A DNA stretch of 64,000 nt, taken from NCBI RefSeq assembly GCF_014196345.1, contig NZ_JACIDN010000001.1, forward strand, positions 1 to 64,000, read 5' to 3'. The translations under genes were made by a program, and so were the position numbers. Every line of letters begins with the position of its first letter. Position 1 is the first letter of the stretch. The notes beneath the pieces were generated by a model. That model was not told where the DNA came from. It was given only the letters and a program-made list of their open reading frames with translations, and searched no databases. The DNA comes from Methylobacterium brachythecii. GTDB lineage: Bacteria > Pseudomonadota > Alphaproteobacteria > Rhizobiales > Beijerinckiaceae. Shown piece by piece: positions 36,451 to 46,636 of this stretch.

Positions 36451-36452
36451 TC

Positions 36453-36536
36453 TCGCGCCGGCCAATGCGGCGGCGCGACGGTCCGGCCCTCAGGCGGACC
36501 CGACCAGTCTACATGTTGCTCACCGAGAGGATATGT
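36453..36536 (+). promoter_or_regulatory. ROSE-type RNA thermometer leader of hsp20
   Basis: Three hairpins follow one another. The first has a perfect 8-bp stem, arms TCGCGCCG (36453-36460) and CGGCGCGA (36471-36478). The second has arms GGTCCG (36480-36485) and CGGACC (36495-36500). The third pairs ACATGTTGCTC (36511-36521) with 36525-36536 across a three-base loop and covers the GAGGAT ribosome binding site just before the ATG at 36538. It carries the TTGCT block, an opposed G-G position and a bulged A, as in ROSE elements that melt on heating. Confidence 0.75.
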
Positions 36537-36537
36537 C

Positions 36538-37011
36538 ATGCGCCACTACGATCTCGCCCCGCTCTATCGCTCGACCGTCGGCTTCGACCGCCTCTTCGCC
36601 GCCCTCGACGGTTTCGTCAGCGCCGAGCAGGCTCCCACCTATCCGCCCTACAACATCGAGCGGACCGACGAGAACGCCTACCGCGTGACCGTCGCCGTCG
36701 CAGGCTTCACCGAGGCCGAACTCTCGATCGAGACCCGGGAAAGCACCCTGACTATCAAGGGCGAGCGCAAGCCCGTCGAAGGCAGCAAGGCGGAGCTTCT
36801 CCATCAGGGCATCGCCGCACGCGCCTTCGAGCGCCGCTTCCAGCTCGCCGACCACGTCCAGGTCACCGGCGCGTCACTGGAGCATGGTCTGCTCCACGTC
36901 GATCTCGTCCGCGAGGTTCCCGAGGCCAAGAAGCCGCGCCGGATCCAGATCGCGGGCAACGCTCCCGCAAGGCAGCCGACCATCGAGGGCTCGGTCCAGC
37001 AGGCCGCGTAA
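36538..37011 (+). CDS. hsp20: Small heat shock protein, Hsp20/IbpA family
   Basis: A 157-residue ATP-independent holdase chaperone. The N-terminus (YDLAPLYRSTVGFDRLF) and the alpha-crystallin domain start (YPPYNIERTDENAYRVTVAVAGF, given here only in part as PYNIERTDENAYRV) are those of class A alphaproteobacterial Hsp20 proteins. The core has LTIKGER and AFERRFQLADHV, and the C-terminal region has RRIQI, which serves as the I-X-I-type anchor. A predicted RpoH promoter and ROSE-type thermometer precede it and an intrinsic terminator follows, so it is a single-gene unit. Confidence 0.95.
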   Translation: MRHYDLAPLYRSTVGFDRLFAALDGFVSAEQAPTYPPYNIERTDENAYRVTVAVAGFTEAELSIETRESTLTIKGERKPVEGSKAELLHQGIAARAFERRFQLADHVQVTGASLEHGLLHVDLVREVPEAKKPRRIQIAGNAPARQPTIEGSVQQAA

Positions 37012-37042
37012 GGCCTTTCGAGTTCAAACGCTTTTGTCAGAG

Positions 37043-37070
37043 CGCCTCGGCCGTCGGCCGGGGCGTTTTC
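37043..37070 (+). terminator. Intrinsic terminator of hsp20
   Basis: A 10-bp stem (CGCCTCGGCC at 37043-37052 with GGCCGGGGCG at 37056-37065, one G-T pair) with a three-base loop is followed by TTTT. Confidence 0.75.
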
Positions 37071-37080
37071 GTTCGAGCCC

Positions 37081-37115
37081 CCGTCACTGCGAGCGTAGTG
37101 AAGCAGTCCAGGGCA
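37081..37115. repeat. Decayed half of the CGTCATTGCGAGC palindrome
   Basis: CCGTCACTGCGAGC at 37081-37094 and the following AAGCAGTCCAGGG correspond, with substitutions, to the left arm of the palindrome at 5242-5335. The right arm is only weakly recognisable (CCTGGATGGTTT near 37141). It lies between hsp20 and the next gene. Confidence 0.6.
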
Positions 37116-37186
37116 AACAGGCCGACGTCGCGGGTGCGACCCTGGATGGTTTCGCGTCGCCAAGACGCAGAGCGAGGCGCCAGACC

Positions 37187-37486
37187 TCAAAAGTCCCCGA
37201 AGCGGTCACCGCGGCCGGGCTCGTAGCAGGTGTAGCCCACGAAGCATTGCGGCGTGTCGCGGGCCGGCACGAAGGCGCGCCTACCGATCTCGGTGGGCTC
37301 GCAAAAGCTTCTGTCGCGCACGAAGCGGTCGTAGGTCTGGCCGCCGGTGCCAAGCACCACGCCGCCCTGTCGCAGAACCACGTCCCGGGCCTGCGCGCAG
37401 GTCATCTGCGTGGTGGAAGGCCGCGCGGAGGCCGCCGAGGCAAGAACCGCCAGCATCAGCGCGGACAGTGCCGTGGTGCGGATCAT
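37187..37486 (-). CDS. Small secreted cysteine-containing protein
   Basis: A 99-residue protein with a signal peptide (about residues 1-22, ending ASA). The mature part has four cysteines (in MTCAQARD, SFCEPTE, PQCFVGY and YTCYEPGRGD), probably two disulphides. The region TCAQARDVVLRQGGVVLGTG resembles small secreted proteins common in Rhizobiales with no known function. The start at 37486 is chosen for the signal peptide; no strong ribosome binding site is seen. Confidence 0.72.
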   Translation of the reverse strand: MIRTTALSALMLAVLASAASARPSTTQMTCAQARDVVLRQGGVVLGTGGQTYDRFVRDRSFCEPTEIGRRAFVPARDTPQCFVGYTCYEPGRGDRFGDF

Positions 37487-37569
37487 GACAAAGGGCTCGC
37501 GTGTCCCGGCGCCCATCATGCGCCGTACCCGGACAAGTCCGCGCCCGTCCCTTGGCTCCCCCGCCAACG

Positions 37570-37599
37570 AAAAAAGCCCCGGATCGCTCCGGGGCTTTT
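37570..37599 (-). terminator. Intrinsic terminator of the porin gene
   Basis: An 8-bp stem (GCCCCGGA at 37576-37583, TCCGGGGC at 37588-37595) with a four-base loop, flanked by an A-run on the left and T-run on the right, so it can stop transcription in both directions. It lies about 20 bases after the porin stop codon. Confidence 0.85.
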
Positions 37600-37621
37600 C
37601 TCTCGATCGGGTGTCGACGGA

Positions 37622-38905
37622 TCAGAAGGTGAAGCCCGTCTCGATCAGGTAGCGGTCCTGGCCCGACTTGTTGCCGAAGCGGCCGAAGCCGAGGCCGAGC
37701 ACGCCGCCGCCTGCGAAGGCGGTGCCGCGCTGGAAGCTGGCGAGATCGACGTGAGCGTACTCGCCGCGAAGGAAGTAGCGGCCGTAGGTGAAGGTCGGGG
37801 TGATCGTGTACGAGAAGGCCTCGCTGCCCGGTCCGTAGAGGACGTTCGTGCGGCCGAACGGATCGTTACGGTTGCCGCTCTGCGTGATGTACTCGAAGCG
37901 GCCACCGAGCGAGAAGTTGTCGTTGAAGTTGTAGGCGGCCAGGATCGACGCACCGAAGGTCTCGGCGCCGATCAGGCCGAGGCCGGCGTTGGAATCGACG
38001 GCGGTGTACTGGACGTACGGCGTCACGGTCCACGGACCGCTAGCGTAGGTGTAGTTCGCGCTGACGATGCTGCTGTTCTGGAGTGCCAGCGGCGTCGCGA
38101 ACTGGAAGCCGAAGCCACGGGTGGAGGAGTTGAAGTTGTTGAAGTGCGTGCCGCCGTTGACGCCGATCGTGTTCGAGTCGTCCAGCTTGTAGGTGATGGC
38201 GCCGGTGACCCAGTTCAGCTCACCCGAATAGAAACCGTCGGTGACCGCGAGCGACGCGCTGAGCGGGCCGCTCGAATAGTTCACCTGGGCGCCCTGGTTG
38301 ATGATGTTCTCCTGACCGAAGAGCAGGCCGCGGGAGATGTTGATGTTCTGGAAGGTGAACGGCAGCTCGGAACCGATGTTCGTGAACATGCGGCCGCCCT
38401 GGACCGACCACTCTTCATTGATCTGGTACTTGCCGTAGGCAGCCGGGACCGGCCCAAACAGCAGCTTGTTCTGATCATACGACTGATAGACCGGCAGGCC
38501 GAGGCCCGGGATCGAATAGAGGCCGGCAGCGACGAAGAACTGGAACGGGCCGTCGGCCTTCTGGACCCACAGCATCGCGTTGCTGAAGTCGAGGCGCGAG
38601 GTGCGCTCGGGATCGGTGCCGGGCGTCGGGGCCGCATAGGCGAACTGGGCCGACTGGAAGCTGTAGGCGTAGCCCGACAGCGCACCGCCGAGATACAGGT
38701 CGCCGATCGGAGAGGCCCAGCAATTGTTGTCGGCCGGGGCCTTGATGGTGGGACCGTAGGACGGCGTGGAGAGCGCAGCCTTGCAATGCTCCTCGACCAT
38801 GATCGGCGGCGCTGCCTTGGCGGGAAGGTCGGCAGCGAAAGCGGATCCGGCGGCGAGAAGTGCAAGCGTCGCCACGGAACCCCGCAGCACCAGTTTGGAA
38901 GACAT
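37622..38905 (-). CDS. Outer-membrane beta-barrel porin
   Basis: A 427-residue outer-membrane protein. The signal peptide (SSKLVLRGSVATLALLAAG to AFAAD, about 1-25) is followed by the DLPAKAAPP lead-in common in Rhizobiales porins. The chain shows alternating aromatic/hydrophobic beta strands (for example YTYASGPWTVTPYVQY and FSLGGRFEYITQ) and ends in the terminal phenylalanine signature ETGFTF required for barrel assembly. Two cysteines near the N-terminus could pair. Likely a general or semi-selective channel. It is followed by a strong terminator and is probably transcribed alone; an AAGGGG site precedes the ATG at 38905. Confidence 0.9.
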   Translation of the reverse strand: MSSKLVLRGSVATLALLAAGSAFAADLPAKAAPPIMVEEHCKAALSTPSYGPTIKAPADNNCWASPIGDLYLGGALSGYAYSFQSAQFAYAAPTPGTDPERTSRLDFSNAMLWVQKADGPFQFFVAAGLYSIPGLGLPVYQSYDQNKLLFGPVPAAYGKYQINEEWSVQGGRMFTNIGSELPFTFQNINISRGLLFGQENIINQGAQVNYSSGPLSASLAVTDGFYSGELNWVTGAITYKLDDSNTIGVNGGTHFNNFNSSTRGFGFQFATPLALQNSSIVSANYTYASGPWTVTPYVQYTAVDSNAGLGLIGAETFGASILAAYNFNDNFSLGGRFEYITQSGNRNDPFGRTNVLYGPGSEAFSYTITPTFTYGRYFLRGEYAHVDLASFQRGTAFAGGGVLGLGFGRFGNKSGQDRYLIETGFTF

Positions 38906-39271
38906 CGGTCGAGCCCCTTGATTTCTTGTATGGTCAAGGTTGCAGGACCGGCCCGTGCACCGCAAAACCAAGTTTGAGGCAATTGCCTATTCAGTAGGCA
39001 GTTTCGGTTGCACGAACTTGGTTGACACAGCGTGTTGCGAAGTTGCCACGATTTTGGTGGCGACCTGAGGTGCAGTCGGAAGCTTTCGACGGATGTCTTC
39101 TTCATACATTTTTTACATTCGAAGGTCGTTTCGCACCGAGACATGGGTTTTTGGAACAATCCGAATCACCCGATCTCGCAAGAACCCGCCGGAAAACGAA
39201 AAGACCCCGGCGCAGAGCGCCGGGGTCTTCCATCTCGATCGACTTATCTTGTCAGGATCGAATGTGTCCTA
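38906..39271. other. Region between amt and the porin gene
   Basis: About 360 bases. The left part must hold the porin promoter; the A/T-rich stretch around 39100-39125 is the likeliest place, but no boxes are clear. The right part holds the amt terminator at 39201-39229. Nothing else was recognised. Confidence 0.45.
39193..39229 (-). terminator. Intrinsic terminator of the glnK-amt unit
   Basis: A perfect 13-bp stem (AAGACCCCGGCGC at 39201-39213, complement at 39217-39229) with a three-base loop. On the minus strand it is followed by TTCGTTTTCC. It lies 43 bases after the amt stop codon. Confidence 0.9.
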
Positions 39272-40786
<1,515 letters not shown>

Positions 40787-40868
40787 GGGCACGTGGCTCC
40801 CGATCGCGATGCGATTGTGATGGAGGAGAAAGAGGGGTCCGGCCTGGGGCCGGAGGGGAGGAAAGGGC

Positions 40869-41225
<357 letters not shown>

Positions 41226-41325
41226 TCACGCGTTGTGCCGCCGGTCGCCTTCGTCGTCGTTCAGACGGGCTCAAGGTCCGGCGGTTCCGCAGGGCTCGGA
41301 ATGAGCCTGCGACCGAGCCCCCTTA

Positions 41326-41341
41326 TTCAAGGACTGTGCCA
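41326..41341 (-). promoter_or_regulatory. Predicted sigma-54 promoter of glnK-amt
   Basis: On the minus strand the sequence reads TGGCACAGTCCTTGAA. The -24 element TGGCAC is perfect and the spacing is right; the -12 element is TTGAA rather than TTGCA. It is 119 bases upstream of the glnK start. No convincing NtrC site pair was found upstream. Confidence 0.6.
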
Positions 41342-41531
41342 GACGGAACTTTTTTGCATTTTGAAGTTGTGCCCAGAAACTGAGCCGGCGCTGACTCCTG
41401 CGAGGGCACATTAAAACGGCCAAGCTGCATCATTTCTCGCCATATCGATGAAATCGGCGGCGAAAACGCAATTCAGCCCTGCCTGCGCCGCTTAATCCCG
41501 TCGAGATCGACTGAAATTCAGGCAATCGTCG

Positions 41532-42404
41532 TCAGCGACGCGGCCGGATCAGGCCTTCCTGGGCAACGGAGGCGACGAGGCGGCCGTCGCGCGAAAAAAT
41601 CGCGCCGCGCGCGAAGCCGCGAGCGCCCGATGTGCTGGGGCTGTCTTGAGCGTAGAGCAGCCACTCGTCGGCCCGCGCCGGCCGGTGGAACCAGAGCGCG
41701 TGGTCGAGGCTCGCCGACTGGATCTCCGGATCGAACACCGTGCGTCCATGAGCGATCAGCGACGAATCGAGCAGCGTCATGTCGGAGGCGTAGGCGAGCA
41801 CCGCTCGGTGAATCGCCGGGTCGTCGGGCAGCGGCGCGCCAGTGCGCATCCAGACGTGGAAGCGCGGCGCGCGCGGCTCACGGCTCTGGTAGCGCTCGAT
41901 CTCGACCACCTTCAGCTCGATCGGCCAGCTCTGGGTGAAGTAGGCGAACGTCTTCGCCGGCACGATCGTGTCAGCTTGATCCGGGCCGGCGGCGATGAAG
42001 CCGCGCATCTCTCCCAGCTCCTCGGGCATCGGCACGTCGGGCATCGCGCTGGCGTGCTCGTAGCCCGGCTCGTCGCCGTGGAAGGAGGCCGACATCGCGA
42101 AGATCGCACGGCCGTGCTGGATCGCCTTGACGCGCCGCGTCGTGAAGCTGCCGCCGTCGCGGATGCGCTCGACCTCGTAGACGATCGGCACGGCCGGATC
42201 CCCGCCGAGCAGGAAATAGGCGTGCAGCGAGTGCGGCGGCCGCGCCGCCTCGACGGTGCGCGATGCCGCGACGAGGGCCTGCGCCACGACTTGGCCGCCG
42301 AACACCCGCTTCCAGCCGTTCTTCTGGCAGATGCCGCGAAACAAGTCGGTCTCGAGCTGTTCGAGATCGAGGAGGCTGAGGAGTTCGCGGACGGCGTCGG
42401 ACAT
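41532..42404 (-). CDS. tesB: Acyl-CoA thioesterase II
   Basis: A 290-residue double hot-dog thioesterase that hydrolyses medium- and long-chain acyl-CoA. The N-terminal hot-dog has FGGQVVAQALVAASRTV; the catalytic triad positions are visible as Asp in YASDMTLLDSSL, the following SLDHALWFHRP segment, and Gln in SVAQEGLIRPRR. Length matches the family. The gene stands alone, separated by 324 bases from glnK, and diverges from the FAD monooxygenase gene. Confidence 0.93.
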   Translation of the reverse strand: MSDAVRELLSLLDLEQLETDLFRGICQKNGWKRVFGGQVVAQALVAASRTVEAARPPHSLHAYFLLGGDPAVPIVYEVERIRDGGSFTTRRVKAIQHGRAIFAMSASFHGDEPGYEHASAMPDVPMPEELGEMRGFIAAGPDQADTIVPAKTFAYFTQSWPIELKVVEIERYQSREPRAPRFHVWMRTGAPLPDDPAIHRAVLAYASDMTLLDSSLIAHGRTVFDPEIQSASLDHALWFHRPARADEWLLYAQDSPSTSGARGFARGAIFSRDGRLVASVAQEGLIRPRR

Positions 42405-42541
42405 GGTCTCGCAAGCTGCAGTCGAGCGGGCGATATAGCGCGCGGGCTGGCCCTGTCGCCATGCATCACGCTCATCCGCGCGGATTGCCGAGGGCGGCCC
42501 GGAATGTCACGTCACGCGAGCACGGGTTGGAGGATGGCACC

Positions 42542-43804
42542 ATGAACGGTTCGGCGAGTCGTGCGGGCAGCCGCAACCTGCTCGTGGCCGGGGCCGGCAT
42601 TCCGGGCCTCACCCTCGCGCTCGCCCTGAAGAGGGCGAACCGCGAGGCCATCGACGTCACGGTCTGCGATCCGGGCCTGTCGGCCGGCGCCGCGCGGCAT
42701 CGCGGCCGGGCCTTTGCCGTGGCAGCCGGACCACGCCGGATGTTCGAACAACTCGGGTTGTGGGAGATGATCGCGCCAGCGGCGGAAGCCATCCGCGACA
42801 TGGCGATCACCGACAGCCGGCTCGCCGACCCGGTACGCCCGACCTTCCTGACCTTTGCGCAAGACGGCGAGACGACGCCGGACGGGGCGCCCTTCGCGCA
42901 TATGGTCGAGGCCGAACCCCTGGTGGAGGCGCTGCTCGCAGCCTCTCGCGAGGCAGGCATCGGCTTCGCGGCGACGGGCATATCGGCCGCGTCGCCCGAG
43001 CGCGACCGCATCCGGGTGAGGCTCGGCGACGGGCGCGAGTTGACCGCTTCGCTCGTGGTCGCGGCCGACGGCGCCCGCTCACGCCTGCGCGAGGCGGCCG
43101 GCATCGGCTGGGTCGGCTGGTCCTATCCGCAATCCGGCATCGTCGCGACGATCGCACACGAGCGCGAGCACGAAGGCCGCGCCTATGAGCACTTCCTGCC
43201 GAGCGGCCCCTTCGCGACCCTGCCGCTGACCGACCGAGACGGCCGGCACCGCTCCTCGATCGTCTGGACCGAACGGCAAGCCGATGTGGCCGCGCTGCTC
43301 GGGGGCGAGCCCGAGGACGTGCTGGCGGAGATCGAGCGGCGTTTCGGGTTGAAGCTCGGCCGGCTCGCGCTTGAGGACGGCCCGAGCGCCCATCCCTTGA
43401 GCTTCGGCATCGCCCGCGCCTTTCGCGCGGACCGGCTGGCGCTGCTGGGCGATGCGGCGCACGTCATTCATCCGGTCGCCGGCCAGGGCCTCAATCTCGG
43501 GCTGGCAGGTGCCGCGGCGTTGGCGGAGGTCATGACAGAGGCCCTGCGGCTCGGCACCGATCCCGGCGCGCCGGAGGTGCTGCGCGCCTACGAGCGCGCT
43601 CGCCGCTTCGACACGGTGGCGATGGCGGCGGCCACCGACGGCCTCAATCGGCTCTTCTCCAATGACGCGCTGCCGGTCCGATTGGCCCGCGATTTCGGCC
43701 TGGGCCTCGTCGAGCGCATGCCCGGCCTGAAGCGGTTCTTCATCGGGGAAGCATCCGCAGCGCGCGGATCGCAGCCCCGCCTCCTTCGAGGCGAGGCCCT
43801 CTAG
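42542..43804 (+). CDS. UbiH/Coq6-type FAD-dependent monooxygenase
   Basis: A 420-residue flavin monooxygenase, probably a ring hydroxylase of ubiquinone synthesis. FAD motifs are the dinucleotide fold GAGIPGLTLALAL (18-30), the VAADGARSRLR block and the GD motif LLGDAAHVIHPVAGQGLNLGL (read as the core GDAAHVIHPVAGQGLN). The latter, including AHxxHP and GQGLN, is the UbiH/UbiF/UbiI signature. The exact ring position it hydroxylates cannot be told. The ATG at 42542 follows a GGAGG site. Confidence 0.88.
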   Translation: MNGSASRAGSRNLLVAGAGIPGLTLALALKRANREAIDVTVCDPGLSAGAARHRGRAFAVAAGPRRMFEQLGLWEMIAPAAEAIRDMAITDSRLADPVRPTFLTFAQDGETTPDGAPFAHMVEAEPLVEALLAASREAGIGFAATGISAASPERDRIRVRLGDGRELTASLVVAADGARSRLREAAGIGWVGWSYPQSGIVATIAHEREHEGRAYEHFLPSGPFATLPLTDRDGRHRSSIVWTERQADVAALLGGEPEDVLAEIERRFGLKLGRLALEDGPSAHPLSFGIARAFRADRLALLGDAAHVIHPVAGQGLNLGLAGAAALAEVMTEALRLGTDPGAPEVLRAYERARRFDTVAMAAATDGLNRLFSNDALPVRLARDFGLGLVERMPGLKRFFIGEASAARGSQPRLLRGEAL

Positions 43805-43812
43805 ATCGGCCC

Positions 43813-44007
43813 TCAGGCGCTCTTGCGAAACAGCCAGACCACGTTGTCGACATAGACCGGCTCGGCCAGCGCGGCCTCGCGACGAACCGTCTTCACACGC
43901 GTCTCGACCGCCATCGGGCGATTCGCGTTCCAAGTGATCCAGCGCGCCACCGGCCGCCCGCTGCACCGCCTCTGGATCCAGCTCGGTACCTTCGATCGTA
44001 TTGCCAT
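43813..44007 (-). CDS. Small basic hypothetical protein
   Basis: A 64-residue Arg/Trp-rich protein (SWIQRRCSGRPVARWITW at the start, VYVDNVVWLFRKS at the end). The ATG at 44007 follows a very strong GGAGGGGGG stretch, and the second half has normal third-position GC bias; both support a real gene. No family was recognised. It converges with the FAD monooxygenase gene across eight bases. Confidence 0.55.
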   Translation of the reverse strand: MAIRSKVPSWIQRRCSGRPVARWITWNANRPMAVETRVKTVRREAALAEPVYVDNVVWLFRKSA

Positions 44008-44380
44008 GCCCCCCCTCCATAGCCGTCCCCTGGCGAGGGTCGGCTCAGTCCAAAGTCAGACCAGGATTCGCCGTTTGGCAAGCGGTAACCATGCTAAGCG
44101 TCGCTGCATCCCCCGATTTCGATCACGGAACCGTGATCGAAATCGGTCCGATCCATGGCGGCAGCTCGATCTCGCACCCTGCGTAATCAGCGTCCCGCGG
44201 CCGCGCGGCGTGACGGTCGCCAACGGGCGCGCCGGTTGGTAGGAGAGCCGGGTTTTAAGCATCTTCGCAAGGAGGCCGTCGCCATCCGTGCGGAGAAGAG
44301 GCGCAGCGACAAGGCCTTAGCGCTTTCTCCATGAATCACCGGTTCATGAGAGGACGACCTGTCGAGCCCGGACGAGGACC
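44008..44380. other. Intergenic region upstream of hisZ
   Basis: About 370 bases holding a perfect 34-bp palindrome at 44113-44146 and presumably the hisZ promoter. No histidine leader peptide or T-box was recognised. Confidence 0.45.
44113..44146. repeat. Perfect 16-bp inverted repeat
   Basis: Arm CCGATTTCGATCACGG at 44113-44128 and its exact complement at 44131-44146, separated by AA. It could be a protein operator, a strong RNA hairpin or a dispersed palindrome. It lies 105 bases upstream of the small gene starting at 44007 and about 235 bases upstream of hisZ. Confidence 0.85.
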
Positions 44381-45517
44381 ATGACGAGACCGGAGGCCAG
44401 CGGAGCGAGTGCGGCGGAGGCGGAGGCCCATGCGCGCCTGCTCGCCCATTTCGCGGAGGCCGGCTACGCCGCCGTGACGCCGCCGGTGCTGCAGCCGGTC
44501 GAGCCGTTCCTGGAACTGTCGGGCGAGGACATCCGCCGCCGCATCTTCGTCACGACGGACGGCGCGGGCGCCGAACTCTGCCTGCGTCCGGAATTCACGA
44601 TCCCCGTCTGCCGCCACCACCAGGCGATGCGACCGGGTGAGTCGGCGGACTATTCCTATCTCGGCCCGGTCTTCCGGCTCGCGGCCGGCGAGGCGGACGA
44701 GTTCACGCAGGCCGGCATCGAATCGATCGGCCGCACCGATACCCCGGCAGCCGATGCCGAGGTGCTCGGCATGGCGCTGGACGGACTTGAGCAGCTCGGC
44801 CGGACCGACGTCTCCGTGCGGCTCGGTGACATGGGATTGACGCACGCGCTGCTCGACGCGCTCGCGGTGCCTCCCGTCGCTAAGCGCCGGACCCTGCGCG
44901 CCATCGCCTCCGGGCGCTCGCTCGACGAGGTCGCCAACCCCGCCCAGACCGAGGACCCGCATGCCGGGCTGCTCGCCACGATCCAGGGGCAGGACCCGCG
45001 GGGCGTGCGCGCCTTCGTCGAGGACGTCCTCTCGATCGCCGGCATCTCGCGCGTCGGCGGGCGCAGCGCCGGGGAGATCGCCGAGCGCTTCCTCGCCAAG
45101 GCCGCGGCGCAGGCGCAAGGCGGCGCAGGCCTCAATGCCGAGAATCGCGCCCTGGTCGAGCGCTACTGCGCCGTCTCGGGAGACCCGGACAGGGCCTGCG
45201 AAGCCGTGCGGTCCCTCGCCCGCGAGGCCGATCTCCGCCACGAGGGTCTGGACGCGGCGCTCGCGCTCTTCGAGGAGCGCACCGGGTTCATGGCCGCGCG
45301 CGGCCTGCCCGTCGAGCGCTTCGCCTTCTCCGGCGGGTTCGCGCGCAATCTCGACTACTATACCGGCTTCATCTTCGAGGTGACGTCGGGCCAGCCGGGC
45401 GCGCCCGCCCTCGTCGGCGGCGGCCGCTACGACGGCCTGCTTCAGCATCTCGGCAGCCCGGTGCCGCTGCCGGCGGTGGGCTGCGCCTTCTGGCTCTCGC
45501 GGTGCGGCGGGAACTGA
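44381..45517 (+). CDS. hisZ: ATP phosphoribosyltransferase regulatory subunit
   Basis: A 378-residue HisRS-like protein without tRNA-charging function; it partners HisG in the first step of histidine synthesis and carries feedback control. The class II core motifs are visible: CLRPEFTIPVCRHH, the RLAAGEADEFTQAGIESIG segment, and the late FSGGFARNLDYYTGFIFEV plus VGGGRYDGLL. A GAGGACC site precedes the ATG. One base separates its stop from the hisG start, so the two are co-translated. Confidence 0.93.
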   Translation: MTRPEASGASAAEAEAHARLLAHFAEAGYAAVTPPVLQPVEPFLELSGEDIRRRIFVTTDGAGAELCLRPEFTIPVCRHHQAMRPGESADYSYLGPVFRLAAGEADEFTQAGIESIGRTDTPAADAEVLGMALDGLEQLGRTDVSVRLGDMGLTHALLDALAVPPVAKRRTLRAIASGRSLDEVANPAQTEDPHAGLLATIQGQDPRGVRAFVEDVLSIAGISRVGGRSAGEIAERFLAKAAAQAQGGAGLNAENRALVERYCAVSGDPDRACEAVRSLAREADLRHEGLDAALALFEERTGFMAARGLPVERFAFSGGFARNLDYYTGFIFEVTSGQPGAPALVGGGRYDGLLQHLGSPVPLPAVGCAFWLSRCGGN

Positions 45518-45518
45518 C

Positions 45519-46505
45519 ATGACCGACCAGATCACCGAGCCCCTGGTGCTCGCCGTCCCCTCCAAGGGACGCCTCCAGGAGAACGCCGCCGCCTTTTTCG
45601 GCCGGGCCGGCCTGAAGCTCGCCCAGCTCAGCGGCGCCCGCGACTATCGCGGCACCCTCGTCGGGGTGCCCGGTGTCGAGGTGCGCTACCTGTCCGCCTC
45701 CGAGATCGCCAGCCAGCTCGCCAGCGGCGCGGCCCATCTCGGCATCACCGGTGAGGACCTGATCCGCGAGACGCTGCCCGACGCGGAAGCCTCGGTGGAG
45801 CTGCTGACCCCGCTCGGCTTCGGCAACGCCACGGTCGTCGTCGCCGTGCCGCAGGCCTGGATCGACGTGCGCGCCATGAGCGATCTCGACGAGGTCGCCA
45901 GCGAGATGCGCCTCCGCCAGGGTCGGCGCCTGCGGATCGCCACCAAATACGTGAACCTGACGCGCCGCTTCCTGGCCCGGCACGGCATCGCCGATTACCG
46001 CATCGTCGAGAGCCTGGGCGCCACAGAGGGCGCGCCGGCCGCCGGTTCGGCCGAGATCGTGGTCGACATCACCACCACCGGCGCGACGCTCGCGGCCAAC
46101 GCTCTCAAGATCCTCGACGACGGCATCATCCTGCGCTCGGAGGCGAATCTCGTCGCCTCGATGAAGGCGTCCTGGGGCGAGAGCCAGCGCGACGCCCTGC
46201 GGGCCGTGCTCGGCCGCATCGCCGCCGAGGAGCGCGCCCGCACCAGCCGCGAGGTTCGTGCCGGCCTGCCCGAGAATGGCGCGATCGACCTCGCCAGCCT
46301 CGCCGCCCTGCACGAGGCCGAGCTGCCCTATGGCGCGCCCAAGGGCCTCGACGGCGAGATCGTGCTGCGCTGCCCGGCGGAAGCCGTGTTCGCGCTGTCC
46401 GACGCCCTCGTCCGGGCGGGCGCCCGCTCCGTCACGGTGAGACGCATCGACTACGCTTTCGCGGCAGAGAACCCGTTGGCTGAGCGGCTGCTCGCCCGTC
46501 TGTAG
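45519..46505 (+). CDS. hisG: ATP phosphoribosyltransferase
   Basis: A 328-residue catalytic subunit that joins ATP and PRPP, the committed step to histidine. Motifs include LAVPSKGRLQENAAAFF (10-26), HLGITGEDLIRE and the PRPP loop EIVVDITTTGATLAAN (read as VDITTTGATL). Enzymes that use HisZ are usually the short form of about 200-230 residues; this one has roughly 100 more residues at the C-terminus, from about 230 on, as seen in some alphaproteobacteria. It directly follows hisZ. Confidence 0.94.
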   Translation: MTDQITEPLVLAVPSKGRLQENAAAFFGRAGLKLAQLSGARDYRGTLVGVPGVEVRYLSASEIASQLASGAAHLGITGEDLIRETLPDAEASVELLTPLGFGNATVVVAVPQAWIDVRAMSDLDEVASEMRLRQGRRLRIATKYVNLTRRFLARHGIADYRIVESLGATEGAPAAGSAEIVVDITTTGATLAANALKILDDGIILRSEANLVASMKASWGESQRDALRAVLGRIAAEERARTSREVRAGLPENGAIDLASLAALHEAELPYGAPKGLDGEIVLRCPAEAVFALSDALVRAGARSVTVRRIDYAFAAENPLAERLLARL

Positions 46506-46636
46506 CGCGAGGGTCGCGGCGGGTCGGAATCCGTGGCGATCGACGTCGATTTCAGAAGAGGTTAACGGAGTTCGCGTTAACTCGGTCGGATTCGCCCGGC
46601 GTTATCGTTTGCCGGCGCTCCAACCTCGATTCCGCG

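Noticed and set aside
41342..41420. NtrC-binding dyad upstream of the sigma-54 promoter
   Set aside because: The best GCA/TGC half-sites are two bases too far apart and lack the fourth conserved base on one side.
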